Part shown: in pieces, positions 37,043 through 49,600 of the stretch
Position numbering within the stretch: the stretch's first letter is position 1
Layout: every line of letters starts with the position of its first letter
From: Pegea sp. RAD2-039
Taxonomy: Eukaryota > Chordata > Thaliacea > Salpida > Salpidae
DNA length: 64,000 nucleotides
Reading direction: 5' to 3'
NCBI GenBank assembly: GCA_034620365.1
Contig: JAQGEQ010000062.1
Coordinates: 186,001-250,000, forward strand
Notes under the pieces: generated by a model
What the model was told of the DNA's origin: nothing
Database searches by the model: none
What the model saw: the letters and a program-made list of their open reading frames with translations, nothing else
Program-made: the position numbers and the translations under genes

Positions 37043-40000
37043 TCAATGCAACTTTTCGAATGTTTTTGACAAGCGGAACACCTTACTTGCAGTATCTTGC
37101 GGGATTAAGCTCTCGCTTAGGTGATGGTTGATTTTGTCAAGATCTTCACCAGTAAAGCGAATTTTTTTCGGGTCTGCTTGATGCCGTGGTTGCTTGATTT
37201 GGGTTTTGTCATCACCATTTCGACGAGAACGAGGAACAACAGGACGACAAGTGGTTGGAAAAGAACCAGTGACTATTCCTTCTGGTATCTTACTACTCAG
37301 TACTTTGAGTCCTGGTGGAAATTTCATTCATAAAAGTTTTGATGAATATCAGACAGATGGTTTCAGTTATAAAGTTGATAAATCAACTACAATTTACGAA
37401 ATAATTCATAAAACGCTTTCGAAAGCAAATACTGAAAAGTATTTCTATCACTAGATGGCAAAAATCTACTTCTACTGAATTTCAGAAACTGAAGAAGACT
37501 TACCTCCAGATAAAACAAATATATTATCAAATCCTCTTTCTACCATCGTTGTCGCAGCACTAGTAACCAAACGTTCGTCTTCATCATATAAAATAATAAT
37601 CTTTCCAACCGAATTTTTCTTTTTGTTTAAAAAATGATTTTGAGAAAAATGAGATGAATATTTAAAATAGAAGAATTGTCTAAAATATTTCTAGTAAATT
37701 TTGAAGTAAATTTTGAAGTAAATTTTGAAGTAAATTTTGAAGACAGCAAAGGATACATAATCCAAAATTTCTCTATTAAAGCAATTCATAGTTCTTGAAA
37801 GCATAGCGATAGGAAAGCTTCTTGCTGTGAATAAAATTCAGTTTGATTTAAACTTGTATACACTCAATGAAGTTAGAAGCTTCGCGACGCGCAGTTATGT
37901 CTTCTAAGTACCCTCAACCACCCTGAGCTAGTTTTGTCTAAGTTTTTTGTGTGTTATCGGTCGAGGAAGTTTATAAGTCAAGGTGCTAATTAATTCAATT
38001 GAAAAATTCTTGATCTTCAGCAGATTATTAAAAATTCAAAGTTCTTATCATAGAGACCGCATTTTAAAACAAACAAACAAATCATTTCATATTCACAAAA
38101 ATTAAGGACTTTTAAGTGACTACTTAATAATACTTCATATAAATTTGGAATTTACTAATTAGATGGTAATCAAAATCAATATTTGCTGACAACTAGTCAT
38201 ACAAACAACACTCTACAATTTCAAGGGTACTTGAACTGTGCAGTAATTTGTAAGGATACTCACAAGTAAGCTTTCACAAATTTTTATACTTTTTCATACA
38301 AGAAAAATACTTTAGATCAGATTTTAAAGATAAAGCTTAAAGAGAAAAATACAAACCAGTTATAATATGGCATGCTTCAAAATCGTCACAATCTCTTAAA
38401 TCAAGTAATAAATAAGGACAATCTACATAAGCTTTTTCAATATAAGACTTTGTAGCAGGTTTTGGTTTTAGTTTCAGTTCATCAGCGACGTCTACTTCAC
38501 CCATTCCACGTATAACACTAAAAATTGACTTTTAATATTTGCTGATTTGTTGTCAAGTGATCACCTGTGTAAAGAGTAGCGAGATGAAGCGATGCTTTGA
38601 AGATCATCAGAGCTACTTGTAGATGGTTTAGGCGAGTCTTCATTCACAACTGATATTTCATTTGTTATATCAGATCGAGGCGCTGTTTGAAAATAATCAT
38701 GGAAATATTACTAACTGGTATAAGTGTTTGTGAAATTCAGTTGGTTGTTGGTATAACAACAATATGTGACTTATAGAGTATATATTGAAGGTTTAAAATA
38801 ACCTCTTCAAGATAAAAGACATTTGAAAAATAGATTAAAATTGATCTTACAAAATTCGGAGCCTTCTTCATCTTGCATGGCGATATTTGCGACTTGAAGT
38901 ATCTATGTGAGTTCAGAAGATTTAAAATAAGCTCAGATGGAATAAGAAAAAGTTATTAACTCAAAAACATCTTAAAATATTCTAACAAAAACAATTAGCA
39001 TAAATTTAATGTTAAATACTCGATCACTATTGAATAAAAGCTTTTACATCTAAAAATATCCAAACAATATTTCATAATAAGCTATTTAAGCAAACAAATT
39101 TTATTTGACAATTGTATTTGACAAGTCAGTCTTTTAAAATGTCATTTTAATAAATCAGCAGATTTTATATCACTTTGTGGTTACTAGGCTAAGGTGGCAT
39201 ACAAACAAAGTTAGGATAACAAAACTTATGAAACTTGTAATATGTATAACAATATAACCAATTGTGCTAAAGTTGTGATTTTCATTCTTTTAAATAGTTC
39301 ATCTCTTCGGCTATCAGAATCTAAAAACAAATTGAAGTTGATTTAATAAAAAAAGCTAAAATTACTTTTAAAATAACTAGTATATTAAATGAATTTTTAA
39401 GTTATACTTTTATAACCATCAATTTCAATCAAAATATTTACTTATAAACTTAAACCACAAACTTCTATTGGTATTACAACGATTTATTAAAAAATCTATG
39501 AGATTATCACATTTAATGTTTTATAGTCAGTATGTTTTCTAAATTTATGAATTTTATTATTTCTTATTTATAGCCTAAAGCTAAAATAAATCTGAATATT
39601 TTTGCAAAATATATTCAACTGACTTAATTGCATTTCTTCAATTTTCTTCATGTACCTGGTAAGACTTTTACCTAAATAATTAATAAAAAAAAATATTAAA
39701 ACTGTAGCAACATTACATAATTAAAAGTAAAACCAACAGTAAAATGGTATTATATAATTACTTAATTTAAACAATAACTAAATAAATCTTCATAATCAAA
39801 AGTTTAAAAGAAAAATAGTTTATACATCAAAATCTAGAAAATGATATTTAATAGTATAATTAAAACTTATAAAATATTCAAATAGATTACCAGTATCAAC
39901 CCTGGCTTCTACATCATTATATCTTTTGTTTGAAGGGATCTTTTTCTGTAAAAGCTAAAAAAAAACTTTATAATTTTCTAATTTTAATAAACTTCATAAA

Positions 40001-40144
40001 TAAGCTAATAAAATATAGTTTATAATTTAAAATATTTAGTTTAAATATAAACTACTGGTTTAAATTCCAAAGTTCTAAAAATAAAAATATTATTAAAATA
40101 ATTACTTTTTCGTCGCCTATGATTCTAGAGTTTTTGCCTGGCAT
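37043..40144 (-). CDS. cep41: CEP41 (centrosomal protein 41, rhodanese-like domain)
   Basis: Ten exons on the minus strand: 40144-40106, 39945-39891, 39671-39624, 39320-39259, 38902-38851, 38682-38565, 38517-38357, 37824-37757, 37618-37504 and 37311-37043. All phases agree; 987 bases give 328 residues (human about 373). The chain aligns with human CEP41 from end to end: [56 protein letters not shown], then the rhodanese-like domain (about residues 155-250: [57 protein letters not shown]) and [22 protein letters not shown]41 is a centrosomal/ciliary protein needed for tubulin glutamylation in cilia and is mutated in Joubert syndrome. The position of the rhodanese catalytic cysteine (after IIILY) is Asp, so the domain should be non-enzymatic, as in vertebrates. 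Introns are short, mostly under 500 bases; donor GTTATA at 39258 is atypical. Confidence 0.95.
37693..37740. repeat. 12-bp tandem repeat, 4 copies
   Basis: AGTAAATTTTGA repeats four times without change inside the CEP41 intron between the exons at 37824-37757 and 37618-37504. Likely a minisatellite of no function. Confidence 0.9.
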
Positions 40145-41198
40145 AATAATTAATTATAAATTCCAAAATTTTTCTACAAATTTTTTTTAAGAACTTTTCA
40201 TCTACCTGATATAAAAAGTAAAAGTTTTAAATCTAATATTTCAAACCGTTCAAGAAACAACTTTTATTCCAATTAATAACTTATATATATATATGAGTAA
40301 ATTAAATTTAAAAGAAATACTTTATCAACACAATTCTAAACCAACAAAAATTTAGTAAATAAGATAACTTAAAAAAGTTGATAATATCTTGAAAAATAAA
40401 ATGAAAGATAATAATAATGAAATAAAAAATAAAATATTTAAACAGAGGTATAGGTTTTTAAGGTTTAAATTTTTCAGTTAAGAACATTTATAAATTTCAA
40501 ACTAAGTAGATAATATTAATGAAAATAATTTATAAAAATTTCTATATAAAAAGAAATTTAAAAACTTTTCAAAATACTTATCAATTTTATAAATCAATTT
40601 ATTATTATTCTAATGATTTAAAGCTATAAAAACAATCTATTAAACATTTAAAACCAATTTTATTTAATTATAAACATTATAGAAGCAATGATACACTTTA
40701 AAATAGAAACTAATTAAAAGTTTAATAAAAATTTTATGATTGAAATCACAACTAATAAAAAAAAATATTTTAAAACAAATAATTATCCTATAAAATATAG
40801 TTTATCAACAAGATTATTTAAACTTATTTACGAAAAAAGCTTACCTTAAATATATTATTAAAAAGAAACAATAAAAATCAAACTTTGCTAGTTCAGCACT
40901 AATAAACATTAAATAAAGTTTTTTTCTGTAAACCGTTGTAAAAATTAACGGATAATTTAGCTGCATCAAAATATTTTGAATTTAATATTGTAGCAACTGA
41001 ATGCCTGTTATGAACACAAGAGGCGCTATATCATTGACATTTCTGAAGATTTACGCCTAATTATATACTATTCTATATATATAAATTTAAAAAAGATAAA
41101 ATTTCAATAATCAAAAATACATTGATGATAAAAAATAAAAAAGTAGATTTTTTGGCCTGCTTCGATAGAGAACGGCCATACATATATACCAGGGCAGA
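40145..41198. other. AT-rich 5' flank of CEP41
   Basis: Extremely AT-rich; it should contain the CEP41 promoter on the minus strand, but I see no CRE, YY1 or X-box/RFX motif that I can defend. No exon. Confidence 0.5.
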
Positions 41199-41336
41199 AA
41201 TTATGGAGATCCAGTTGTTGCCCATGCAACAGGATTCTACTCTCTACGCCAACAGGGTTTATGTAATAGAACAGACGGACTGATACAGCTGCGCCCAGCT
41301 AGCGTCGCAGAAACTACCAGAACGACACTGAGCACA
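41199..41336 (+). other. GC-rich island, possible 46-codon exon
   Basis: Bounded on the plus strand by an ATATATACCAG acceptor-like border and a GTAAAA donor-like border that coincide with the edges of the GC-rich patch. One frame is fully open: GRNYGDPVVAHATGFYSLRQ, QGLCNRTDGLIQLRPASVAE, TTRTTLST. A second plus frame is open over most of it (MEIQLLPMQQDSTLYANRVY...) and the minus strand too, so coding is not proven. It could be an upstream exon of the LITAF-like gene 2.2 kb downstream, an exon of another gene, or a remnant of a mobile element. The phrase ACGGCCATAC at about 41170 recalls the 5' end of 5S rRNA, but the similarity stops there. Confidence 0.3.
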
Positions 41337-43530
41337 GTAAAAAATATTCTGGCTACTAACTTACACTTTCCTAACCATCTTTTACTCAGTAACCGTTATT
41401 ATCATTTAACTTTTAGAGTACCACAAATTCTGCTGTCGTTTTTAAAATTATTTTCTTTTTAATTTATTAAAATACCCGGATAGTCTATGCAGTAACTTCA
41501 GTTATTACTTTTCTAATAATATTGTTCAGATTTAGTAAAGGAAAAAAGTTAAATAAGGTAATAAGGTAGTTATTTACTTTAACTATGAAATATAATCAAA
41601 CAGTAAAAAAATTATGCCTGCTAAAAGATTATTTAAAAATAATGAACAGAACTAGTTTAATAAAAGTATCAGTGTCACTACTATAAAAGTGATCAGAAAG
41701 TATTTTTTTTGTCCACCAAGCTAATAAACAATTATAAAAACTCAGAAATGTAATTGACTTAATATCTTCAAAATTAGTAGAGTGCCAAAATTTAGTGATG
41801 TTTTAGTAATTCTTATGACATTCATTTTGAGGTTAACAAATTGAAAAATAGTCTATTAGTCTATCATCTGCAGCTGTAGATATTTGTATAATGTGAACAA
41901 GTTTGTATAAAATAAAAGAACTTAATACTAGTCTTAAACTTAATTGGTTACTATTTAGTTATACTTGATTATGTTTAATTGATTGAATAGCAATTCTGTT
42001 AAATGATCATGTTCCAATATGTTTGACTTTCAGCTTAAAGTAACGATCTTATACGAAATTAAATTTTATACTAAGAGTAATAAAGTTCATTTCACTAGTT
42101 AGAAAGAGGCAGACATCTTTCATGAGTATATCTGCAACTATTAGAGTGAATACTATTTAGATTAAACTCAAGTTAGAGGCGATGATATTGCTTTACTAAT
42201 TCGAAGAAAGTTTTATTCTAGGTATAAAATTTAAATTTTTGTTCAAATAATTTAGAAAATTCACTTAATTCCTTGGAGTTTGAATGATACTAGTTATATT
42301 GAAATTCTTTTAAACATTTCTTCATTTATTCAACTTTTCAAGCTTTTTAACTAACTTAAAAATATAGGATAGAGTAAAGCTCATCAACTGAATTTGATTT
42401 AAGTTTTAAAGTATTTTATGAAGTATGTACAATATCAGTAAAAGATATGTTTTTGAGTATGCATAGATAATTAGTATACGATTTGTCAATAAGACATGAT
42501 TTTATGATTAGGTGATGCTGGTGTAAGTTTTTATCAAAAATCCACATCAATCAAATACAATAAACATGAAAAAAATATATAATAAGTTTAATTTCAATAA
42601 CCAATTAGATAATTTTAACATTAAAGTTGTCTTACTATCTAAATTATAACATAAAACCAGCTACTACAAAAAAACTTTGATGTCAAAATTTTATTGAGAT
42701 TATTTAAGCCTTGTAGTTAGAAGAAGTAATTTCAACCTCCAAAAAAGTGAAGGTATCTTGGTTAATGAAGAATACTTAAACCAATTTAATTGTATGTAAG
42801 TTTTTCTAGGCCTTGAAAGTTAAAATAGTTGGAAATGAATTATTTTAAAGAAGTTTATCTTAGTTTGAAATGTAACACATTTTAATAGAGAACTTCTAAT
42901 CCAAAAATTCAGGTAAATAAAAGTCAATCTCATTACTTTACTTTAAAGTGGTTCCCACAGACTAAATGAAAACACTTGAAAAGTTCAAACAATACTTGAA
43001 AATTTCAAATTGTAATTTACTTTGTAAAGAAAGTATAAAGACATTTTTAGTTTAAAACAATTCAATTCTTTTGTGTAAAAAAACTTTGCTGTATTCAAAA
43101 AATACTTTTGAATGTAGCTTTTTAACATCTTACAAACATTTGTTTTCTTTAACTTACAAATTTTTAAAACTAACAGATTCACTAAATTCAGTCATTTATT
43201 TAAATGTTATTATGAGGTCACTATGATACGATGAATAACCAACAATTTATCTATAAAAATACTTGAGAACTCTTTTTTATCTATGGAATTCTAAATATTT
43301 TCTTGAAGATCTTTCTTTTAAAAGGTAATTATTTGTTTTTGTATCAGATCAATTTTTCTATAACATAATTGTATCTTTTATTTAAATAATTATGTTTATT
43401 TCTGCATTTAAATGATGCATTTTTTTCAAAGAATATTTTTTTTACTTTAATTAAAACTTTATCTCAATTTGAAAAAATAAATTTGTACAAATATTATCCA
43501 ACAAAAATTAAATGTTAATTTTTATATAGA
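41337..43530. other. AT-rich DNA upstream of the LITAF-like gene
   Basis: No supported feature. The minus-strand frame at 42985-43182 is AT-driven and lacks motifs. The LITAF-like 5' UTR probably begins with an untranslated exon somewhere here, because a TTTTTATATAG acceptor lies 14 bases before its start codon. Confidence 0.5.
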
Positions 43531-43543
43531 TCACAAATACAAA

Positions 43544-43915
43544 ATGAATAACCAATTTAAAGAGCCTCCACCACCATATGAACCTCAAAAAGCCCCAGAC
43601 TGGTCTAATACCATCATAACAAATATTCCACAACAGACATATAGTCCTGGCATAGTTGTAACTCCCAACCAACCTGTAAAAATTGTCACTGCAAGGCCTG
43701 TGATTGTTAGATGTCCGTTTTGTGGAAGTACTGTTACAACAAGACCTCGTGCCATAGCTGGTAATGGAACCTGGACAGCTTGTATAATCTTGGCATTGTC
43801 TGGGTTAGTCCTGGGGTGTTGTCTTTTACCGTTTTGTGTAGATGAAGCAAAAGATTTCCAGCATAAATGTCCAAATTGTGAAAAAGTTATAAGCGTTTAT
43901 AAACGCCTTTCATAA
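43544..43915 (+). CDS. LITAF-like (SIMPLE) zinc-binding membrane protein
   Basis: One coding exon of 123 residues. The N-terminus carries PPPPYEP (PPxY motif at residues 9-12, the WW-domain/NEDD4-binding type). The LITAF domain occupies about residues 47-122: first zinc half CPFC (57-60), a hydrophobic segment of about 20 residues (TACIILALSGLVLGCCLLPF region, about 78-97) that inserts into one membrane leaflet, and second half HKCPNC (107-112). This order and spacing are those of LITAF/CDIP1, which sit on the cytosolic face of late endosomes/lysosomes and recruit ubiquitin ligases and ESCRT components. A TSG101-binding P[ST]AP motif, present in vertebrate LITAF, is not seen. An acceptor at about 43530 implies a spliced 5' UTR. 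The start is the first ATG after it. Confidence 0.93.
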   Translation: MNNQFKEPPPPYEPQKAPDWSNTIITNIPQQTYSPGIVVTPNQPVKIVTARPVIVRCPFCGSTVTTRPRAIAGNGTWTACIILALSGLVLGCCLLPFCVDEAKDFQHKCPNCEKVISVYKRLS

Positions 43916-44044
43916 ATTCAAGAAAATCGAAACAAAATGACTTTTTTATAGTTTTCAGTCGATTAAATTTTGATTTATTAAAAACTTAAACTGATAATTA
44001 CATGATAAGTGTAAAATGTTTTCAATTCTTAAAAGTAATACTTA

Positions 44045-44050
44045 AATAAA
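44045..44050 (+). other. Poly(A) signal AATAAA of the LITAF-like gene
   Basis: AATAAA 130 bases after the stop; a second copy lies at 44068-44073. The spacing is normal for a short 3' UTR. Confidence 0.5.
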
Positions 44051-44073
44051 AAGAAAGTTTTGAGAAAAATAAA

Positions 44074-46273
44074 TACTGTTTTTTTGTTTTAATTTTTATG
44101 GGTTATTGATATGAAAAAGGAAAATTTAATTTGAGGTTTGTTATTTTCAAGAAAACTTATTTTTCAAACTAATCTGCCAAATCAATTCTGACAACAGAAC
44201 AAGTTCATAATTTTTTAGACGAGATAAAAAATACATTTTCTTATAACTAGCCAACTTCTAAAAAATAATTTAAACTTTTTAACTTAATCTTAGTAACGAT
44301 AAAAATTTGAATTATGTATTTATTTTTATAACAGATATTATATAAATATCATTAATTTATTAAAGTATTCACCAGTTATAAAATTTAATTTTACAAATAT
44401 CATAAATACCATATTTTGCAAAACTAAAAACCAACTTCATTGAGTAAAGCAATATAAACTATTTCTATAAAATCTATATCTATTTTTTCGATTTAATTTA
44501 AAGAGATATTTTCTGATAAGTTTGTATCTTATCTTAATTTTATAATTTTTAAAACTCTAGCAATTAAATAGATAAAATAAAATTCTGAGTATTTTCAAAT
44601 ATTTGCTAAAAAATATTATAAAATAAATTAAAAAGTTTATATTTTTTGTGAACTTAATGAAAGAGATCAACGTTTTTATAAAAAGCAGTTGTTAAACGTT
44701 TTATCTTACTAATCATAAGTTCATAGCTAAGTAAAAAATGGGATATAAACTAATTTAACAGCGGTTACATTAGAGATTTGAAAATACTTTAATATCTGTT
44801 TAAAAGCTATCAGATAAGCCAAGATATCTTAGAATATAACATTAATATTAAAGCTGTTTTAAAATATAAAAGAAAAATATTATTAGATAAGTGTAGGGTG
44901 ATGAAGATATAAGACCTTAAAAAATAAACATCGAAGTGATACAGAAAATGATCGTTTTAAAGAAGTTATGAGATTAATTAATTTTTAAGAAGTTTTTTTC
45001 ACATTTTTCTAGAATTATATTGTTTTTTTTGGCGATATTTAAAAATCAGCTAGTTTTTACGTAAACAACTTAAAACAAATGTTTTTGGTGTCATCTTCAA
45101 AACATCGGAGTTATTTTAGTTCAGGGGTCTTTTTTGGGGATTTTAAATTCAAAATGTTTTATTTCAATAACAAAAATAGAATTTGACAATTAAAAAGAAG
45201 ATATTTTTATGGGTTTTTTTTTATTGCCTTATTTTCTGATTGGTGATGTATCGTTAACAATTAAAGAGCTTGTTACTGATGAACAAATGTCAATATGTTT
45301 CTTTTTTATCAAGAGTAAGCAGGAATAAATTAATTTAATTAATTGAAACTCATTAAAACATAAACAGTTTGAGGTTTAAATATTGAAATTAAATTTTCTT
45401 TTTTAAAACATTTCTCTTGAAAATAAAACACTTGAATGTTTTTACTTTTTGAATTTACAAATAACATCAAAAACTTCCGACTTTGATTCTATCTTTAAAG
45501 TAGAAGATTTCTGCTGACTCATTTTTGTAACTTGATGACAAGCAAATTTTGAAAAGCTGCAGAAGACTACTTCAAACAATACAGACCCTTACACTAGCAA
45601 TAAATTCATCATATAATTTTATAAATGTTGATAAAAACATCTTTAACAAGCTAACAAATTATTAAATAGATGGTATTTAGATACTAATTGTTTGAAGTTT
45701 TATCCTAAACATATTTAACCAGATCACTACTTACATAACACTAAATGCAAATATCTGAAGTGCCACGTGACTGATAAACAAGTTACGGGGCTAGCTGCTC
45801 AGTAACTACAAACTGTTTAGTGCCTATTTAGCTTTAATAATGGGTTGTTTAAAAAATCAAATTGAAAACACACACAACATAAGATGCGGAAAAAAACAGT
45901 TGGTTACATTTTCAGGTTGATTATTCGGAAGAAAATCAAAAATATAGTTTTGTAGAGAACATGTGATCAATACTTGCGGCCTACATGTGAAGTGACAACA
46001 TGCAGAAGATCAGGCAGTAATATTTGATAAAAGTCGCAAGGTTTCTGCTCCCTCCCTTATAATGGAACTTTTAAAATACTGGGGGAGGTGATAAAAAAAT
46101 AAACAAAAAAACAAGACACATGTTAAAGGATTTCATCAAATGTGTTGTAGACGAAGAAAAAGAAGTTTAGAATAAAATCTAAACTTGAAATTACGTCGGA
46201 AAAGTACGAAGTAATTGACGAATTGTAGAATATTACATCAAGAAATATTTCAAATGAAAAAAAAATAAACTAA
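44074..46273. other. AT-rich DNA with degraded coding-like tail
   Basis: Mostly featureless. From about 46110 to 46273 purine-rich sequence is open in pieces (MLKDFIKCVVDEEKEV, then in another frame SKLEITSEKYEVIDEL) interrupted by TAG/TAA, leading into the small ORF at 46274. This could be a decayed gene or chance in A/G-rich DNA. An E-box CACGTG lies at 45764-45769. Confidence 0.4.
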
Positions 46274-46450
46274 ATGATGGAAGAAGTTATCAATGATATA
46301 CAAAAAAAAAGCAAAATACCCCATGATTGTACTCTAGAAGAGATCGTAGAAGTACATCAGATACCAGTTTTTAATACTTTATTAAAAAAGAATAAAAAAC
46401 TGAAAACCAGAGATAAATTACAACTAACAGTTCCTTTGATCAATAGTTAA
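46274..46450 (+). CDS. 58-codon ORF of unknown function
   Basis: Begins with two adjacent ATGs and reads MMEEVINDIQKKSKIPHDCT, LEEIVEVHQIPVFNTLLKKN, KKLKTRDKLQLTVPLINS, then TAA. The composition is protein-like (amphipathic, charged, mixed codons) rather than the Phe/Asn/Ile skew of random AT-rich frames here. It sits 155 bases beyond the 3' end of the convergent TBL1 gene, so it may overlap that 3' UTR. Upstream fragments in the same frame are broken by stops, so it may be the surviving end of a pseudogene or retroelement. I do not recognise the family. Confidence 0.3.
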   Translation: MMEEVINDIQKKSKIPHDCTLEEIVEVHQIPVFNTLLKKNKKLKTRDKLQLTVPLINS

Positions 46451-46605
46451 AAGCCCCACCTTCGAGAGTCTCTGTCGTTTGAACTTTCTTCTTTTTTTCA
46501 AATGTTGCTTTTCTTCAAAAGCAGTTTATTTTTTATTTCGAACTTGGAAATAACATTCGACCACTTTCACTTCTTTTAATTCTGCTATTAATTCTAGATT
46601 CTTTT

Positions 46606-49600
46606 TCAACACATTTTCAGGTCCAGAACACTAACCTATAAGGAGAAACAAATTATTACAATGTGTCGACTACATGAGCCTACTGCTATTTTATCGATTT
46701 TTACAAGCAATGCAAGTCAGCAAACAGTTATTACTCTGATAACAGTTAGTGATGATTTCAGTAAACCATTTGAAAAATGGTTTTTTGGGAATATGGTTTC
46801 TAAAAAGAACTTACTGAACCATCAGACGCACTAGCACCAACTTTATTACCATCTTTATTCCAACAGACTTCGAAAATACCACCAGTACCAGTATAAGTGT
46901 GAATTAATTCACCAGTCTGTTGTGAGGAAGATATCAAACTTTCAAATATTCACGACAACTTTCGACAAGCTACCTGAGTACACCAAATATGAACCCTCTT
47001 GTCAAACGAACCACTTGCTAATAGCCTTCCGTCAGGACTAAACGCAACTGAATAAACTGGTTCCGTGTGTTTTTTTAGTGTGTATTTACAAGCACCTCGC
47101 TCTAAATCCCATAACCTAACAGTCGAGTCGAAGGAAGCGCTGTTGGAAATAGTTTAGAAGGAAACTAACCAGAAAGTTGGTTTAGTTACCTGGCGAGAGT
47201 TAGAGTCTGAGGATTACCAGTTCCAATACCAGAAGGACTCCATTTTATTGTATAAATTTCTTTTTTATGAGCATATAGATCTTGTACAAAGGTGTCGTGT
47301 TTCATTGACCACAACTATAAGTTAACAGCAGTCGTGTTAGGTAGAAGTAGTTGGTATTTATCACTAAATTATTTATATTCTTATTTTTGTTATTTACAAC
47401 GTAAAGCTGCTTCCATCTTACTTTTATTGTCATATCATCTGAACAAGATGCCAACCAAGTGCCCGACGGGTCCCATTTAATAGCATTTACTTCATTCTGT
47501 TGTAAAATACAAATTACATGAAGCAAGAAGACATGGAGTATGACTCACCGTATGACCTAGAAAGCTCTTTACAGGATGATTGTGTCCTAATTTACAAACT
47601 AATATACTTTTATCCGTTGAACAAGATGCAAAACTAAGGTTATTCTGCCAGTCAACATCTAACGCTGGAGCTGAAATATATAAATTAGTTGAGATCATTC
47701 AGAAAAGTGGTTTGAAGAGGAGAGAATGATGATGTAAACATGAAATTGAACGAAACAACTGAAATTACTGAACATTTTAGTAGAATCTGGTGAAAAATTG
47801 ACAAGTTGTTGACTCATACAAGCGAGAACACGTGACAAGTGAAGTTGTACAATCCATCAATTGATGAAGTGTAATTGTAAGTTAAATTATTTATGTAAAA
47901 AGTCGAATCACTATATCAAGTTGGTTTCTGTTTTCAAATTTCAAATTAAACAGCATCAAGAGATCGAAGCAGAGATGCTCCATCAAAATACATAAGTTGG
48001 AAAACTTAAACATCAAATTTTGACATCATTAAACACTCTAGATGAAGATTTTCACCAGAAACTTGATCAAGATCACATTTGAAGTCAACTAACCATTATG
48101 GAAAGCAAATTGTTGCTTCAGTTTCCCTGTATTTGCATCCCAGATAATCGTAGTTTTATCAACTCCGGCACTCAAGATAAAATTCCCTTTTTTATTCCAT
48201 TTTAACGCAAAGATTGGACCTTTGTGTTCACCTAGAGTTCGCTCCAATCTGCCTAAAAACCAACAGAATTGAAAATAATTTAAAAGTTGATGGGTTTGTA
48301 AATAGACGATGAAATGTTTAAACACAAAACCATTTATTTACTTTTCATGAACTTTTTATGAATTAATCTTCAAAATAATCAGAAACAACTAAATTTTGTT
48401 GAAAAAGAAGAAGATCAGAAGAAGATGACATTAAAGAAGCAAGAACTAGATCACGTGACTTTAAAAACACTTGTTGAATATCAGCAGCAGCGGCGGCAGA
48501 GAAATCTGACAATAGAGTTGCGCTGACTAGTAGATCACGTGACCCAACTCACATTTCAATGGTTATTGAAGAAACTGAATCAATAGAATATGGAAATAAA
48601 ACGCGCTTTCGAGGTGTTCAACGAAGCGTGACCGGGTAGTTTTGTGTGAACAAAGTGAGTATTAGTAAAAAGTTAACTGGTAAATAGATTGAGAGTTAGA
48701 AAATGATTTTTTGCTGAAATACATTGGTGAAGGTGACATAAAATCCAACTAAACAGACGGAAGCTTCTAGACTTAAAAAATGTGTTGTTTGTTGAAATGG
48801 AAATATGAAAATATCAGCTGACAACAAATGATCTAATTACACAATTTGTCAATAAGAGATAGTTAGAGGATGGTTATAAAACTCTTTTTGATAATTATCA
48901 AAAACCACAAAAGCTCTGAATATGTGTGTTTGTATGACAAAGCAAAGATAAGAAAGAGTGAAGAATTATAAATGAAAGAGCAGTCATCTAATATCGCTGG
49001 CGGCTATCATGAAAAAGATATAAAAAGTTAGAATAAAATTTAAGATAAAAAAGTTGGTAGAATTGATGAACGAACTACTCGTAGTTGATGAGTTAACTCA
49101 GTTTCTACAAGGCTAGTTACGTAACAGCAAAGGCTGGTATGTCACGCATCACTACTTTCAACGTCTCTCTTCTGTCAGTCTATAACTGAGATTTAAATTT
49201 GACGGAAAAGATATAAAAAGTAAATTTTTGAAGAACTTGCTTGCCAATATACAAGTTTACAAGTTGTAACAGAAAACATTTGACAAACTAGAAATGGACA
49301 AACAGATTTGCAACAAACATTTAATTTGAGAAATTCTAGTAAATTTCAATTTGAGAATGCAATCAATGATTAATTTAAATTTTGGAAATGATTTGAAACA
49401 AATCAGAAATAAAAAGGTCAAGTGAAATATTTTGTTTACTTATAACCTTGAAATTAAAAGTCTGCAGACATGCTAGAAATTTCAAGAAATGTTTTAAATA
49501 CCTCCTCAACAATTATCATGTTTAAAAAACAACTGTTATTTTCAATGAAGGAATATTAAAAGAACGAGTTAATAGAATACAAGAGATCTACAAACCAGAA

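Noticed and set aside
37121..37454. Plus-strand ORFs of 70 and 86 codons
   Set aside because: They are antisense shadows of the last CEP41 exon, whose minus-strand translation aligns with CEP41.
41165..41200. ACGGCCATAC similarity to the 5' end of 5S rRNA
   Set aside because: The match ends after about ten bases; no internal 5S promoter or remaining 5S sequence follows.
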